From positions 1,475,810 through 1,539,809 of the forward strand of contig NZ_CP046103.1 in NCBI RefSeq assembly GCF_009707325.1: a stretch of 64,000 nucleotides of DNA, in the 5' to 3' direction. Of the stretch, positions 26,411-34,826 are shown in pieces (the first letter of the stretch is position 1; every line of letters starts with the position of its first letter). The stretch is from Pseudomonas sp. IB20. GTDB lineage: Bacteria; Pseudomonadota; Gammaproteobacteria; Pseudomonadales; Pseudomonadaceae. Below the pieces are notes generated by a model, which saw only the letters and a program-made list of their open reading frames with translations, did not search any database and was not told the origin of the DNA. Made by a program: the position numbers and the translations under genes.

Positions 26411-27481
26411 ATGTTCAAAGTGTTACGAGACTGGATTCAGCGCTACTTCTCCGATGAAGAGGCCGTGGTGCTGGCGGTCCTGCTGTTCCTGGCCTTTACC
26501 GCCGTGCTCACCTTAGGTGGCATGTTGGCACCGGTGCTGGCAGGGATGGTGTTGGCGTACCTGATGCAAGGCCTAGTCACCACCCTGGAGCGTTTGCGCT
26601 TGCCGGGCGGGGTGGCGGTGGGGCTGGTGTTTGCCTTGTTCATGGGGCTGTTGGTGGTGTTCATCGTGGTGCTGCTGCCGTTACTGTGGCATCAGTTGAT
26701 CACCCTGTTCAACGAGCTGCCGGGCATGCTCGCCAAGTGGCAATCGCTGTTGCTGCTGTTGCCGGAACGCTACCCGCACTTGGTGTCGGATGAGCAGGTG
26801 CTGCAGGCCATCGAAGTGGCGCGCGGCGAGATCGGAAAATTCGGGCAATGGGCGCTGACCTTTTCCCTCTCCAGCTTGCCGCTGCTGGTCAACATCATGA
26901 TCTACCTGGTGCTGGTGCCGATCCTGGTGTTCTTCTTCCTCAAGGACCGCGCAATGATTGGTCGCTGGGTCAGCGGGTATCTACCGCGTGAGCGCGCGTT
27001 GATCACTCGCGTGGCTGAGGAAATGAACCGGCAGATCGCCAATTACATCCGCGGCAAGGTCATCGAGATTGTTATCTGCGGGGGCGTTACCTACATCGCT
27101 TTTGTGGCGCTGGGGCTGAACTACGCGGCACTGCTGGCGTTGCTGGTGGGAGTGTCGGTGGTGGTGCCGTATGTCGGCGCGGTGGTGGTGACGGTGCCGG
27201 TGATGCTGATCGCATTGTTTCAATGGGGCTGGAGTGACCAGTTCATCTACCTGATGGCGGTGTACGGCATTATCCAGACCCTGGACGGTAACGTGCTGGT
27301 GCCGCTGCTGTTCTCGGAGGCCGTCAACCTGCACCCGGTAGCGATCATCTGTGCAGTGTTGTTGTTTGGTGGGTTGTGGGGGTTTTGGGGCGTGTTCTTC
27401 GCGATCCCGTTGGCGACGTTGTTCAAGGCCGTACTGGATGCATGGCCGCGGCAAGAACCGGTGGTTGCGCCTTTGTTGTAA
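26411..27481 (+). CDS. AI-2E (PerM-like) family membrane permease
   Basis: A 356-residue polytopic protein with six to eight hydrophobic segments. The family pattern is DEEAVVLAVLLFLAFTAVLT at the N-terminus, a central amphipathic region (ERYPHLVSDEQVLQAIE), then ILVFFFLKDR and the C-terminal IQTLDGNVLVPLLFSEAVNLHP. Members include PerM, TqsA and sodium/proton exporters, so the substrate cannot be predicted. ATG 26411 was preferred to the TTG one codon upstream. It shares an operon-like layout with tusA (31-bp gap). Confidence 0.85.
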   Translation: MFKVLRDWIQRYFSDEEAVVLAVLLFLAFTAVLTLGGMLAPVLAGMVLAYLMQGLVTTLERLRLPGGVAVGLVFALFMGLLVVFIVVLLPLLWHQLITLFNELPGMLAKWQSLLLLLPERYPHLVSDEQVLQAIEVARGEIGKFGQWALTFSLSSLPLLVNIMIYLVLVPILVFFFLKDRAMIGRWVSGYLPRERALITRVAEEMNRQIANYIRGKVIEIVICGGVTYIAFVALGLNYAALLALLVGVSVVVPYVGAVVVTVPVMLIALFQWGWSDQFIYLMAVYGIIQTLDGNVLVPLLFSEAVNLHPVAIICAVLLFGGLWGFWGVFFAIPLATLFKAVLDAWPRQEPVVAPLL

Positions 27482-27484
27482 CGA

Positions 27485-27513
27485 TTGGGGCGAACACCCA
27501 GTGTTCGCCCCAA
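27485..27513. terminator. Bidirectional hairpin between permease and bcp
   Basis: TTGGGGCGAACAC-CCA-GTGTTCGCCCCAA is a perfect 13-bp stem with a 3-nt loop, filling the 36-bp gap between convergent stop codons. There is no long T-run on either side, so it may work with Rho or as an mRNA 3' end stabiliser. Confidence 0.75.
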
Positions 27514-27517
27514 AGAT

Positions 27518-27991
27518 TCAAGCCTTGTTCAACGCCTGCGCCGCCGCCAAAACGGCATCCACATGCCCTGGTACTTTCACGCCGCGCCATTCCTGACGCA
27601 GCACGCCATCCTTGTCGATCAGGAAGGTGCTGCGATCCACGCCCAGGTACTCCTTGCCGTACAGCTTCTTCAACTTGATCACATCAAACAGCTGGCAAAC
27701 TGCTTCGTCCTTGTCGCTGATCAGCTCGAAGGGGAATTCCTGCTTGCCCTTGAAGTTTTCGTGGGACTTCACGCTGTCGCGCGACACGCCAAACACCTCG
27801 GTGTTGGCGGCCTTGAAATCAGCATATTGGTCGCGAAAACCCTGGCTTTCGGTCGTGCAGCCCGGGGTGCTGTCCTTAGGGTAGAAGTAGATCACCACTT
27901 GCTTGCCCTTGAGGGCGGCGAGGCTGAACGTCTGGCCGCTGGTGGCCTGAGCTTCGAAGTCGGCCACGGGTTTGTCGATGGCTACCGGCAT
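27518..27991 (-). CDS. bcp: Thioredoxin-dependent thiol peroxidase Bcp
   Basis: A 157-residue atypical 2-Cys/1-Cys peroxiredoxin that reduces peroxides using thioredoxin. The active-site motif FYPKDSTPGCTTESQGFRD has the peroxidatic Cys near residue 45. A further Cys is in DEAVCQLF. Full length. It follows gcvR by 10 bp, so the two are co-transcribed. Confidence 0.95.
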   Translation of the reverse strand: MPVAIDKPVADFEAQATSGQTFSLAALKGKQVVIYFYPKDSTPGCTTESQGFRDQYADFKAANTEVFGVSRDSVKSHENFKGKQEFPFELISDKDEAVCQLFDVIKLKKLYGKEYLGVDRSTFLIDKDGVLRQEWRGVKVPGHVDAVLAAAQALNKA

Positions 27992-28001
27992 GAGTACTTC
28001 C

Positions 28002-28562
28002 TTACATTGGGTTCTGTGGGCGCCATGGCTCGATCAACGCGTCGAGGTTCAGGGCATCGGCGAAATCCAGGAACTGGTCACGCAGCCAGCTGATCTGCAC
28101 GCCGGCCGGCAAGGTCACGGTGAACGTGGCGTTGAGCATGGTGCCGCCGGTTTGTGGCGCTTGATAGGTGTCGCAGGTCAGGTTCTCCAGCTCGACGTTG
28201 TGGTCGATAAAGAACTGGCACAGCTCGTTGACGATGTCCGAGCGGTAGGCCGAGCTGACATACGCCACATAAGGCAGGGCCTGTGGACGGTTCTCGAGTG
28301 CGGCACTGCGGACCACATTGACGGTGAAATCGTGCTTCTTGGCCAGGCCCGGCAGGCCGGTCTCCAGGCGCGCCAGGGCGTCCCAGGTACCGGAAATCTG
28401 CAGCACCAGCGCACTGCATTCGCCATGGCGTGTGAGGCGGGAGGTTACGACGGCGCAGCGGTTTTCATGGCTGGCGCGGCACAGGACGTTAGTCAGCTCC
28501 ATGGGGTTGGCGCCAAGGGCACTGATAACAAGGAATTGTTCGCGAACTGTGGGGGTGGACAT
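28002..28562 (-). CDS. gcvR: Glycine cleavage system transcriptional repressor-like ACT protein
   Basis: A 186-residue protein made of two ACT domains (about 8-85 and 95-170). It starts MSTPTVREQFLVISALGANP and has the typical ENRCAVVTSRLTRHGECSALVLQI region. The family senses amino acids, as GcvR does with glycine. It is divergent from dapA, an arrangement conserved in Pseudomonas. Exact regulatory targets cannot be read from the sequence. Confidence 0.85.
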   Translation of the reverse strand: MSTPTVREQFLVISALGANPMELTNVLCRASHENRCAVVTSRLTRHGECSALVLQISGTWDALARLETGLPGLAKKHDFTVNVVRSAALENRPQALPYVAYVSSAYRSDIVNELCQFFIDHNVELENLTCDTYQAPQTGGTMLNATFTVTLPAGVQISWLRDQFLDFADALNLDALIEPWRPQNPM

Positions 28563-28835
28563 GCAGCCTTCCTAAAACGATGAGCGGTCGATACGGTGAG
28601 GGCTGTATCGATCAAAGGATGAAGGGTAGCGAAAACCGTCGCCAAGGGATAGGAGGTGGCGTTTTCATTGCGTGATCAGTCTGATTTCAGCGTGCTTCAA
28701 GCCATGCTTTGGCTCAATGATGGCATTGCCCGTCGTTTAGTTGCCCCAGAACGCATCCTCAGGCGGTACTTCGCTTGTACAAGCATCTTGGCGCCAGTAC
28801 CATTACGGCTCTCTTTTTCCGGCAGGAGCGGTTGC

Positions 28836-29714
28836 ATGATTGCGGGCAGTATGGTGGCACTGGTCACACCCATGGATGCACAAGGTCATCTCGACTGGGA
28901 TAGCCTGGGCAAACTGGTGGACTTCCACCTGCAAGAGGGCACCAACGCCATTGTGGCGGTCGGCACCACGGGTGAATCGGCCACACTGGATGTGGAAGAA
29001 CACATCCAGGTGATCGAATTCGTGGTCAAGCGCGTCGCGGGCCGTATCGCCGTGATCGCCGGTACGGGCGCCAACTCGACGCGTGAAGCGATCGAGCTGA
29101 CCAAAAACGCCAAGAAAGCCGGCGCCGATGCCTGCTTGCTGGTGACCCCGTACTACAACAAGCCGACCCAGGAAGGCCTGTACCAGCACTTTCGCACCAT
29201 TGCCGAAGCCGTTGATATCCCGCAGATCCTCTACAACGTTCCCGGCCGCACTGCCTGCGACATGAAGGCTGAGACCGTGATTCGCCTGTCCACGGTGCCG
29301 AACATCATCGGTATCAAGGAAGCCACCGGCGACCTGCAACGCGCCAAGGACATCCTGGCCGGCGTGAGCAGCGACTTCCTGCTGTATTCCGGTGACGACG
29401 CCACGGCTGTCGAGCTGATCCTGCTGGGTGGCAAAGGCAACATCTCGGTGACCGCCAACGTTGCACCGCGCGCCATGAGCGAACTGTGCGCCGCCGCTAT
29501 CGCCGGTGACGCCGTGACCGCCCGCGCGATCCACGAGAAGCTGATGCCGCTCAACAAGACACTGTTTATTGAATCCAACCCTATTCCCGTGAAATGGGCA
29601 CTGTTTGAGATGGGCTTGATGCCGGACGGTATCCGTCTGCCGCTCACCCGGCTCAGCGAAGCCTGTCACGAACCGCTGCGACAGGCCCTGCGCCAGTCCG
29701 GCGTCCTGGTTTAA
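28836..29714 (+). CDS. dapA: 4-hydroxy-tetrahydrodipicolinate synthase
   Basis: A 292-residue class I aldolase of lysine/diaminopimelate synthesis that condenses pyruvate with aspartate semialdehyde. The catalytic lysine is in GIKEATGDLQRA, the tyrosine in LVTPYYNKPTQEG, and YNVPGRTACDM is also present. ATG 28836 after GGCAGGAGCG gives the standard N-terminus MIAGSMVALVTPMD; the in-frame extension to 28656 is not supported. It heads the dapA-bamC-MBL-purC series. The 273-bp gap upstream holds the divergent gcvR/dapA promoters; no lysine riboswitch was recognised. Confidence 0.97.
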   Translation: MIAGSMVALVTPMDAQGHLDWDSLGKLVDFHLQEGTNAIVAVGTTGESATLDVEEHIQVIEFVVKRVAGRIAVIAGTGANSTREAIELTKNAKKAGADACLLVTPYYNKPTQEGLYQHFRTIAEAVDIPQILYNVPGRTACDMKAETVIRLSTVPNIIGIKEATGDLQRAKDILAGVSSDFLLYSGDDATAVELILLGGKGNISVTANVAPRAMSELCAAAIAGDAVTARAIHEKLMPLNKTLFIESNPIPVKWALFEMGLMPDGIRLPLTRLSEACHEPLRQALRQSGVLV

Positions 29715-29731
29715 TTGAGGAAGCACTACGC

Positions 29732-30847
29732 ATGAAGCGATTGGCCGGACTTTCCGCACTTGCCTTGATTATCTCCAGCACCAGTGGCTGCGGTTGGATT
29801 TGGGGCCCGGAAGGCTACTTCCGTGACCGCGGCAGCGATTACCTGGAAGCACAAGCAACCAAACCGATGCAGCTGCCGCCGGACGTCAATGTCGCCAAGC
29901 GCCTTGACCCGTTGCTGCCTATTCCGCGTAACGTGGCCGACGACACCACTAAAGGTGAGTACGTGGTGCCACGTCCACAGCCGATCTCGGCCGTGGCGGA
30001 CGCCAGCGACTACAGCCTGCAAAAGAGCGGCGACAACCGCTGGATCATCGCTCAACGTCCACCCGCCGAAGTCTGGCCTGTGGCAGTGCAGTTCTTCCAG
30101 GACAACGGTTTCCGCCTGGACCAGCAACGCCCGCAGACCGGTGAGTTCACCACTGCCTGGCAGCGCAGCAGCGAACTGTCCGCCAACATGGCCCAGCGCC
30201 TGCAGGCCAGTGGCGTAGCGGCTGACAGCGAAGCCCGTGTGCGTGTGCGCATCGAGCCTGGCGTGCAGCGCAATACCAGTGAAGTCTACGTGGTCAGCGC
30301 CGAGCGTCCTGCCGGCAGCACCGCCAACGTCGACTTCACTCCGCGTTCGGTCAACATGGGCGTTGACGCCGCGCTGGTCGACGAGATGCTGGCCAGCATG
30401 AGCCGTATCTCCGAGAAGGGCGGTTCGGTTTCCCTGCTCGCCGCACGTGATTACGACACGCCTAACCGCGTCAGCCTCACCGAAGACGGCAGCGGCAACG
30501 TGGTGCTGAACCTGGGTGAAGACCTCGACCGTGCCTGGGCCAGTGTTGGTCGCGCGTTGGAGCAGGGCCCTTGGCGCGTTGAAGACATCAACCGCAGCCT
30601 GGGCCTGTACTACATCAACGTGGCTGAAAAGGCCGAGAAGAAAGACGACGAGCCAGGTTTCTTCGGCAAACTGTTCGGCAGCAAGCCGACCAAGGAAGAG
30701 ATCGAAACCCGTGCCGAGCGTTACCAAGTTCGTTTGAGCAAGGTTGGCGAAAGCGTACAAGTCACCGTCGAGAAAAACATCAACACCGTTGCGCCAGCAG
30801 AAACGGCGCGCAAAGTGTTGGGCGTGATTCAGGACAACTTGGGCTGA
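29732..30847 (+). CDS. bamC: Outer-membrane assembly lipoprotein BamC
   Basis: A 371-residue lipoprotein. Signal peptide with Cys20 as lipidation site (IISSTSGCGW), then the conserved unstructured N-terminal region (YLEAQATKPMQLPPDV) that contacts BamD, and two helix-grip domains (ADASDYSLQKSGDNRWIIAQ and beyond). It is part of the BAM complex inserting beta-barrel proteins. It lies 17 bp after dapA, the same linkage as in E. coli. Confidence 0.93.
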   Translation: MKRLAGLSALALIISSTSGCGWIWGPEGYFRDRGSDYLEAQATKPMQLPPDVNVAKRLDPLLPIPRNVADDTTKGEYVVPRPQPISAVADASDYSLQKSGDNRWIIAQRPPAEVWPVAVQFFQDNGFRLDQQRPQTGEFTTAWQRSSELSANMAQRLQASGVAADSEARVRVRIEPGVQRNTSEVYVVSAERPAGSTANVDFTPRSVNMGVDAALVDEMLASMSRISEKGGSVSLLAARDYDTPNRVSLTEDGSGNVVLNLGEDLDRAWASVGRALEQGPWRVEDINRSLGLYYINVAEKAEKKDDEPGFFGKLFGSKPTKEEIETRAERYQVRLSKVGESVQVTVEKNINTVAPAETARKVLGVIQDNLG

Positions 30848-30851
30848 TCCG

Positions 30852-31610
30852 ATGCGTTTTGCCGTTCTCGGCAGCGGTAGCCAAGGGAACGGCACGCTGG
30901 TCGCCCACGACGACACGTACGTGCTGGTGGATTGTGGTTTCTCGTTAAAAGAAACCGAGCGACGCCTGCTGCGCCTGGGGGTTCACCCTACGCAGCTGAG
31001 CGCGATTCTAGTGACCCACGAACATGCCGACCACGTGCATGGCGTGGGTTTGCTGTCTCGGCGCTACAATCTTCCGGTGTACCTGAGTCGTGGCACTCTG
31101 CGCGGGATGCGCAAACCCATAGAACCCGCAGGTTTCCTGGCCGGTGGCGAGCAGCTGCAGATTGGTGCGTTGAGCATCGATGTGATTGCCGTAGCGCACG
31201 ACGCCCAGGAGCCGACGCAGTACGTATTCAGTGACGGTGAGCGGCGTTTCGGCGTGCTCACCGACCTGGGTTCCTACTGCTCCAAGGTGCTGGACGGTTA
31301 CCGCAACCTCGATGCATTGATGATCGAGTCCAACCACTGCCGAGATCTGTTGGCTCGTGGTCATTACCCGTACTTTCTCAAGCAACGGGTGGGCGGCGAG
31401 CTGGGACATTTGAACAACCACCAGGCGGCGTACCTGGTGTATGAGTTGGGCTGGCAAGACCTGCAACACTTGGTCCTGGCCCACTTGAGCAGCAAGAACA
31501 ACCTGCCGACGCTTGCCCGGCAATGTTTTGTCGACACCCTCGGGTGCGACCCGGACTGGCTGCAACTGGCCGATCAAGATTCAGGGCTCGACTGGCGACA
31601 CATCGCCTAG
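30852..31610 (+). CDS. MBL-fold metallo-hydrolase (YycJ/PhnP-like)
   Basis: A 252-residue metallo-beta-lactamase-fold protein. It starts MRFAVLGSGSQGNGTLVAHD, typical of the YycJ-like group, with metal motif THEHADHVHG (about residues 56-65) and further ligands in ESNHCRDLL and LAHLSSKNN. It is probably a phosphodiesterase or nuclease of the RNase Z/YycJ type. It lies 4 bp after bamC in the conserved Pseudomonas operon, with purC next. The exact substrate is unknown. Confidence 0.85.
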   Translation: MRFAVLGSGSQGNGTLVAHDDTYVLVDCGFSLKETERRLLRLGVHPTQLSAILVTHEHADHVHGVGLLSRRYNLPVYLSRGTLRGMRKPIEPAGFLAGGEQLQIGALSIDVIAVAHDAQEPTQYVFSDGERRFGVLTDLGSYCSKVLDGYRNLDALMIESNHCRDLLARGHYPYFLKQRVGGELGHLNNHQAAYLVYELGWQDLQHLVLAHLSSKNNLPTLARQCFVDTLGCDPDWLQLADQDSGLDWRHIA

Positions 31611-31637
31611 CCCACCTCACTCAAAGCGGAGCCCATC

Positions 31638-32351
31638 ATGGAAAAACGTGAAGAACTCTACCGCGGCAAAGCCAAGTCGGTGTACAAGACCGACGACGCC
31701 AACCGCCTGATCCTGCTGTTTCGCAACGACACCTCGGCGTTCGACGGCAAGCGCATCGAACAACTTGATCGCAAAGGCATGGTGAACAACAAGTTCAACG
31801 CCTTCATCATGCAGAAACTCGAAGCGGCCGGCATCCCGACCCAATTCGACAAACTGCTGGGCGACAACGAGTGCCTGGTGAAGAAGCTGGACATGATCCC
31901 GGTCGAATGCGTCGTGCGTAACTACGCCGCCGGCAGCCTGGTCAAGCGCTTGGGCGTGGAAGAAGGCCTCAAGCTCAACCCCTACACCTTCGAACTGTTC
32001 CTGAAGGACGACGCCAAGGGCGACCCGTTCATCAACGAATCCCACGTCGTGGCGTTCGGCTGGGGCACCACTGAGCAACTGGCGCGCATGAAGGAGTTGT
32101 CCCTTAAGGTCAACGACGTGCTGACCAAGCTGTTCGACGACGCCGGCCTGCTGCTGGTCGACTTCAAACTGGAATTCGGCGTATTCCACGACGGCTCCAT
32201 CGTCCTGGGCGACGAATTCAGCCCGGACGGCTGCCGCCTGTGGGACAAAGACACCAAGAAGAAGATGGACAAAGACCGCTTCCGCCAGGGCCTCGGTGAC
32301 GTCATCGAAGCCTACGAAGAAGTCGCCAATCGTCTCGGCGTACCGCTTTAA
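31638..32351 (+). CDS. purC: SAICAR synthetase
   Basis: A 237-residue enzyme joining CAIR and aspartate in purine synthesis. Key motifs are [20 protein letters not shown] at the N-terminus, [27 protein letters not shown]-like [15 protein letters not shown], and [14 protein letters not shown]-like [15 protein letters not shown], which holds the catalytic acidic residues. Length is standard for the bacterial form. It is last in the dapA operon, directly followed by tRNA-Ser. Confidence 0.97.
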   Translation: MEKREELYRGKAKSVYKTDDANRLILLFRNDTSAFDGKRIEQLDRKGMVNNKFNAFIMQKLEAAGIPTQFDKLLGDNECLVKKLDMIPVECVVRNYAAGSLVKRLGVEEGLKLNPYTFELFLKDDAKGDPFINESHVVAFGWGTTEQLARMKELSLKVNDVLTKLFDDAGLLLVDFKLEFGVFHDGSIVLGDEFSPDGCRLWDKDTKKKMDKDRFRQGLGDVIEAYEEVANRLGVPL

Positions 32352-32434
32352 TCGACGCAAGCATCTGATAGCACGGAAAAAAATCGCTTTTGGGGTTTGC
32401 TTCCGCGAAACACACTGTTATGATGCGCGCCGTT

Positions 32435-32524
32435 GGAGAGATGCCAGAGTGGCCGAATGGGACGGATTCGAAATCCGTTGTACCTTCACCGGTACCTAGG
32501 GTTCGAATCCCTATCTCTCCGCCA
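32435..32524 (+). tRNA. tRNA-Ser (anticodon CGA)
   Basis: A 90-nt class II tRNA. The acceptor stem GGAGAGA pairs with TCTCTCC, the anticodon stem ACGGA/TCCGT encloses the loop TTCGAAA (CGA anticodon, reading UCG), there is a long variable arm, the T arm is GGGTTCGAATCCC, and CCA is encoded. Its 3' end has served as an integration site: a near-identical copy lies 319 bp downstream. Confidence 0.97.
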
Positions 32525-32527
32525 TTA
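32499..32527 (+). repeat. att-like site in the tRNA-Ser 3' end (attL)
   Basis: The 29-nt GGGTTCGAATCCCTATCTCT...CCATTA matches the stretch at 32818-32846 with one difference (A to T). This is the usual crossover region of tyrosine integrases that target tRNA T arms. Confidence 0.8.
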
Positions 32528-32542
32528 TTGAATAAGACTAAG

Positions 32543-32578
32543 CCCCTGTAATCGTTAAAGATTACAGGGGATTTTTCG
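32543..32578 (+). terminator. Terminator after tRNA-Ser
   Basis: CCCCTGTAATC-GTTAAA-GATTACAGGGG is a perfect 11-bp stem followed by ATTTTT. It lies immediately downstream of the tRNA, inside the element scar. Confidence 0.9.
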
Positions 32579-32635
32579 TTTCGGTCATATTGTTTAGGGC
32601 ATTTCTAGGGCAGAAACCTCGCCCTGTATACCGCT

Positions 32636-32805
32636 CTAGTCCGCTCTAACCCCCAGCATTTTTGACACGATACCCGCCATGCTCTTGGTGTCCTTCGGTA
32701 TCCACCTCCCGTAGTGCTTTCTCACCATCGCGGTATCAACGTGACCCATTCCCTGGTCACTAGCGGCGGTGATGATTACGAAACCGTCTCCCTCATGGGG
32801 TTCTG
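32636..32805 (-). pseudogene. Tyrosine integrase, C-terminal remnant
   Basis: Read on the minus strand, the last 55 codons encode GMGHVDTAMVRKHYGRWIP, followed by KDTKSMAGIVSKMLGVRAD and a TAG stop. This has the GH motif and the catalytic tyrosine context (HYGRWIP) of phage or island integrases. Upstream the frame degrades into unrelated sequence and runs into the att-like repeat after about 50 residues, so the catalytic core is gone. The gene faced the tRNA, as is normal for element-borne integrases. Confidence 0.83.
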
Positions 32806-32817
32806 GCGCATGCGAAG

Positions 32818-32846
32818 GGGTTCGATTCCCTATCTCTCCGCCATTA
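32818..32846 (+). repeat. att-like site, downstream copy (attR)
   Basis: A 29-nt copy of the tRNA-Ser T arm and acceptor end (28/29 identical). It lacks the rest of a tRNA, so it marks the far end of a former integrated element of which only about 300 bp remain. Confidence 0.8.
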
Positions 32847-32854
32847 CATAGAAA

Positions 32855-32889
32855 AAGCCCCGTAGCTGAATAAGCTACGGGGCTTTTTT
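32855..32889. terminator. Bidirectional terminator
   Basis: AAAAGCCCCGTAGCT-GAATA-AGCTACGGGGCTTTTTT has a long perfect stem with T/A runs on both sides. It ends the tRNA region and the convergent MFS gene. Confidence 0.92.
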
Positions 32890-32901
32890 GCTTTGGTCTG
32901 C

Positions 32902-34128
32902 TTAGCCAGGCTGCGCCACCAAGCTATTACTCACATTCCTTCCCAACACCAGCACCGTCATAAACCCACATCCCACCAATGCCGTCGCCAAACTCAACAA
33001 TACCGTGCTACCCATCTGATCGACAATCTGCCCGCCAAAGAACGAGCCCAACGCAATAATCACCTGGAACAACGCGACAAACAGCGGCATGCCACGTTCG
33101 ACATCCTTGGGCGCTACCACAAACATCCAGATACTCGCGCAGGCCGGGAAGGCGCCGAAGGCGAAGCCCCAGAGGCCGATCAGCATTGCGGCGCCGGTCA
33201 TGCCGGTGGCGAAGTAGGGGAACAGGGCGGTGCTGGTGCCGATCACCAGCGCGACCAGTAGCAAGGTGTAACGTACGCTGCGGTTGGCGGCGAAACCGGC
33301 AAAAATGTTACCCGCTACGCCTGCCACGCCGAAGAGCAGCAGCAGCGAGCCAATGGTGGGGCCGTCGAAGCCGGAGCTGTTTTTGAAGAAAGGCGCGACG
33401 TAGGTGTACGCGGCAAAGTGCGCCAGGCCGATCAGCAATACCGCGATCAAGCCGACCCGGGCGCTTGGGTTGATAAATAAAGCCGGCAAGTCACTGATGT
33501 GAATGGCCTTTTCCGGTTTGAGTCGCGGCAGCAGGAAGACCTGCGCCAGCAACACTGGCACGCCCACCAGCGCGGTGACGAGGAAGGTCATGCGCCAGCC
33601 CATCAGGCCGCTGAGCCAGGTGCCCACGGGCACGCCGAGGACGGTGGCCAGGGTCACGCCCATCATGATGATCGACGTGGCCTTCGCTACGCCCACGCCC
33701 TTGGGCGCCAGGCGGCCGCTGAGGGCGATGGCGGTCGCCCAGAAGCCGCCGATGCTGATGCCCAGCAATACGCGGCCGAACAGCAGCAGGCTGAAGTCGC
33801 TGGCGTAGGCCACCACCGAGTTGGCGATGATCATGGTCAGCGTCAGGCCGATCAGCAGGTAGCGACGGTCCATGGCGCCAATGCTGACAGACAGCAACGG
33901 GGCGGCGAGGGCGGCCATGATGCCGGGCACGGTCACCATCAGGCCGGCGTGGCCGGCGCTGATACCGAGGTCGCTGGCGACATCGTTGAGTACGCCCACC
34001 GGCAGAAACTCACTGGTGACCAAGGCGAAGGCGCCCACGGCGACCGAGAGAATCGCCAGCCACTGCTGTTTGACGCTCTGTTGATTATGTTCGGGAGGGC
34101 CGCTAGGGACCGTGCTGGCGCTTGGCAT
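32902..34128 (-). CDS. MFS transporter, DHA1 drug/nucleoside/sugar efflux type
   Basis: A 408-residue protein with twelve hydrophobic helices. It has the DHA1 pattern ALVTSEFLPVGVLNDVASDL in helix 1 and LLFGRVLLGISIGGFWATAI in helix 4, typical of the AraJ/YdhP/NepI group of exporters. ATG 34128 gives MPSASTVPSGPPEHNQQ; the extension to 34245 would add a non-hydrophobic tail lacking a ribosome site. It stands alone with no adjacent regulator, so its substrate is unknown. Confidence 0.85.
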   Translation of the reverse strand: MPSASTVPSGPPEHNQQSVKQQWLAILSVAVGAFALVTSEFLPVGVLNDVASDLGISAGHAGLMVTVPGIMAALAAPLLSVSIGAMDRRYLLIGLTLTMIIANSVVAYASDFSLLLFGRVLLGISIGGFWATAIALSGRLAPKGVGVAKATSIIMMGVTLATVLGVPVGTWLSGLMGWRMTFLVTALVGVPVLLAQVFLLPRLKPEKAIHISDLPALFINPSARVGLIAVLLIGLAHFAAYTYVAPFFKNSSGFDGPTIGSLLLLFGVAGVAGNIFAGFAANRSVRYTLLLVALVIGTSTALFPYFATGMTGAAMLIGLWGFAFGAFPACASIWMFVVAPKDVERGMPLFVALFQVIIALGSFFGGQIVDQMGSTVLLSLATALVGCGFMTVLVLGRNVSNSLVAQPG

Positions 34129-34362
34129 GATTTTGGGTTCCAGAGGTGACGGTCGCCTGAAGCCAGGCGAGGGAAAGGGAAATTGGAGGCGATTATAAGA
34201 ACCTGTTCTGGCAATGACACAGGCGACCGTTTCGATAATAACCATCAGTGCAATCGATTCGACGCCCTACATGACGGTTGCGTCTTTCGTACATATTTCC
34301 CCTACGTTGCTTACAGCTAGTGCGTTGCACGTTTTTCGCTAACTCACTATCTTGGTTTCAGC

Positions 34363-34381
34363 GATTTCCAAGTAGGAAATC
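34363..34381. promoter_or_regulatory. Palindrome GATTTCC-AAGTA-GGAAATC
   Basis: A perfect 7-5-7 inverted repeat 24 bp before the small gene at 34405, overlapping where its 5' UTR or core promoter should lie. It is either an operator or a 5'-UTR hairpin. The protein that would bind it is not evident. Confidence 0.5.
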
Positions 34382-34404
34382 CCACACTGCAAAGGACATG
34401 CATC

Positions 34405-34659
34405 ATGAGTAAAAACACCAAACAAACCTCCAGCTCGATGGCGACGTTGGCAGCCGAAACCCTTAATAATCCAAATGCCTCTGCCATTGCCAAAAGCCTT
34501 GCCGCTTCAGCATTGGCGCAGAGCAGCACTGATAAGCAGACCAGTGCAGAGATGGAGGAGAAAGCGGGGAAGGCGCTTCAAAGCGATAAGTACAGCCAGG
34601 AAACGAAATCCCTTGCGGCTTCGGTCCTCTCCCAAGCCAATAAAGAGCGGGGAAACTGA
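34405..34659 (+). CDS. Small hydrophilic protein of unknown function
   Basis: An 84-residue Ala/Ser/Lys-rich soluble protein with no membrane segment and no signal peptide. It contains an internal repeat: SLAASALAQSSTDKQT (residues 31-46) and SLAASVLSQANKERGN (69-84), each following a Lys-rich or Asn-rich stretch. I do not recognise a functional family. A good ribosome site (AAAGGACATGCATC) and a following terminator support it as a real monocistronic gene; the composition suggests a stress-related helical protein. Confidence 0.75.
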   Translation: MSKNTKQTSSSMATLAAETLNNPNASAIAKSLAASALAQSSTDKQTSAEMEEKAGKALQSDKYSQETKSLAASVLSQANKERGN

Positions 34660-34687
34660 GTTACAGCCCCGCCCGTAAATAGAAACG

Positions 34688-34719
34688 CCCCGTAGCAAAA
34701 CACGCTGCGGGTTTTTTCG
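34688..34719 (+). terminator. Terminator after the small protein
   Basis: CCCCGTAGC-AAAACAC-GCTGCGGG forms a stem with one G-U pair, followed by TTTTTT. Confidence 0.85.
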
Positions 34720-34826
34720 TTTCTGGGTGTTCGATTTGCCAAGGCCGGCCTGAATAAATTATTCGCACCTCACCGAGTAACTTTCCCTGCTGCGGTGTTC
34801 ACCCCACAGACCATTAGGGAGCGGCC

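Noticed and set aside
28563-28835. Lysine riboswitch before dapA
   Set aside because: I found none of the conserved lysine-aptamer blocks, and Pseudomonas dapA is not usually under one.
32818-32846. A second tRNA-Ser
   Set aside because: Only the T arm and acceptor 3' side are present; there is no 5' half or anticodon arm.
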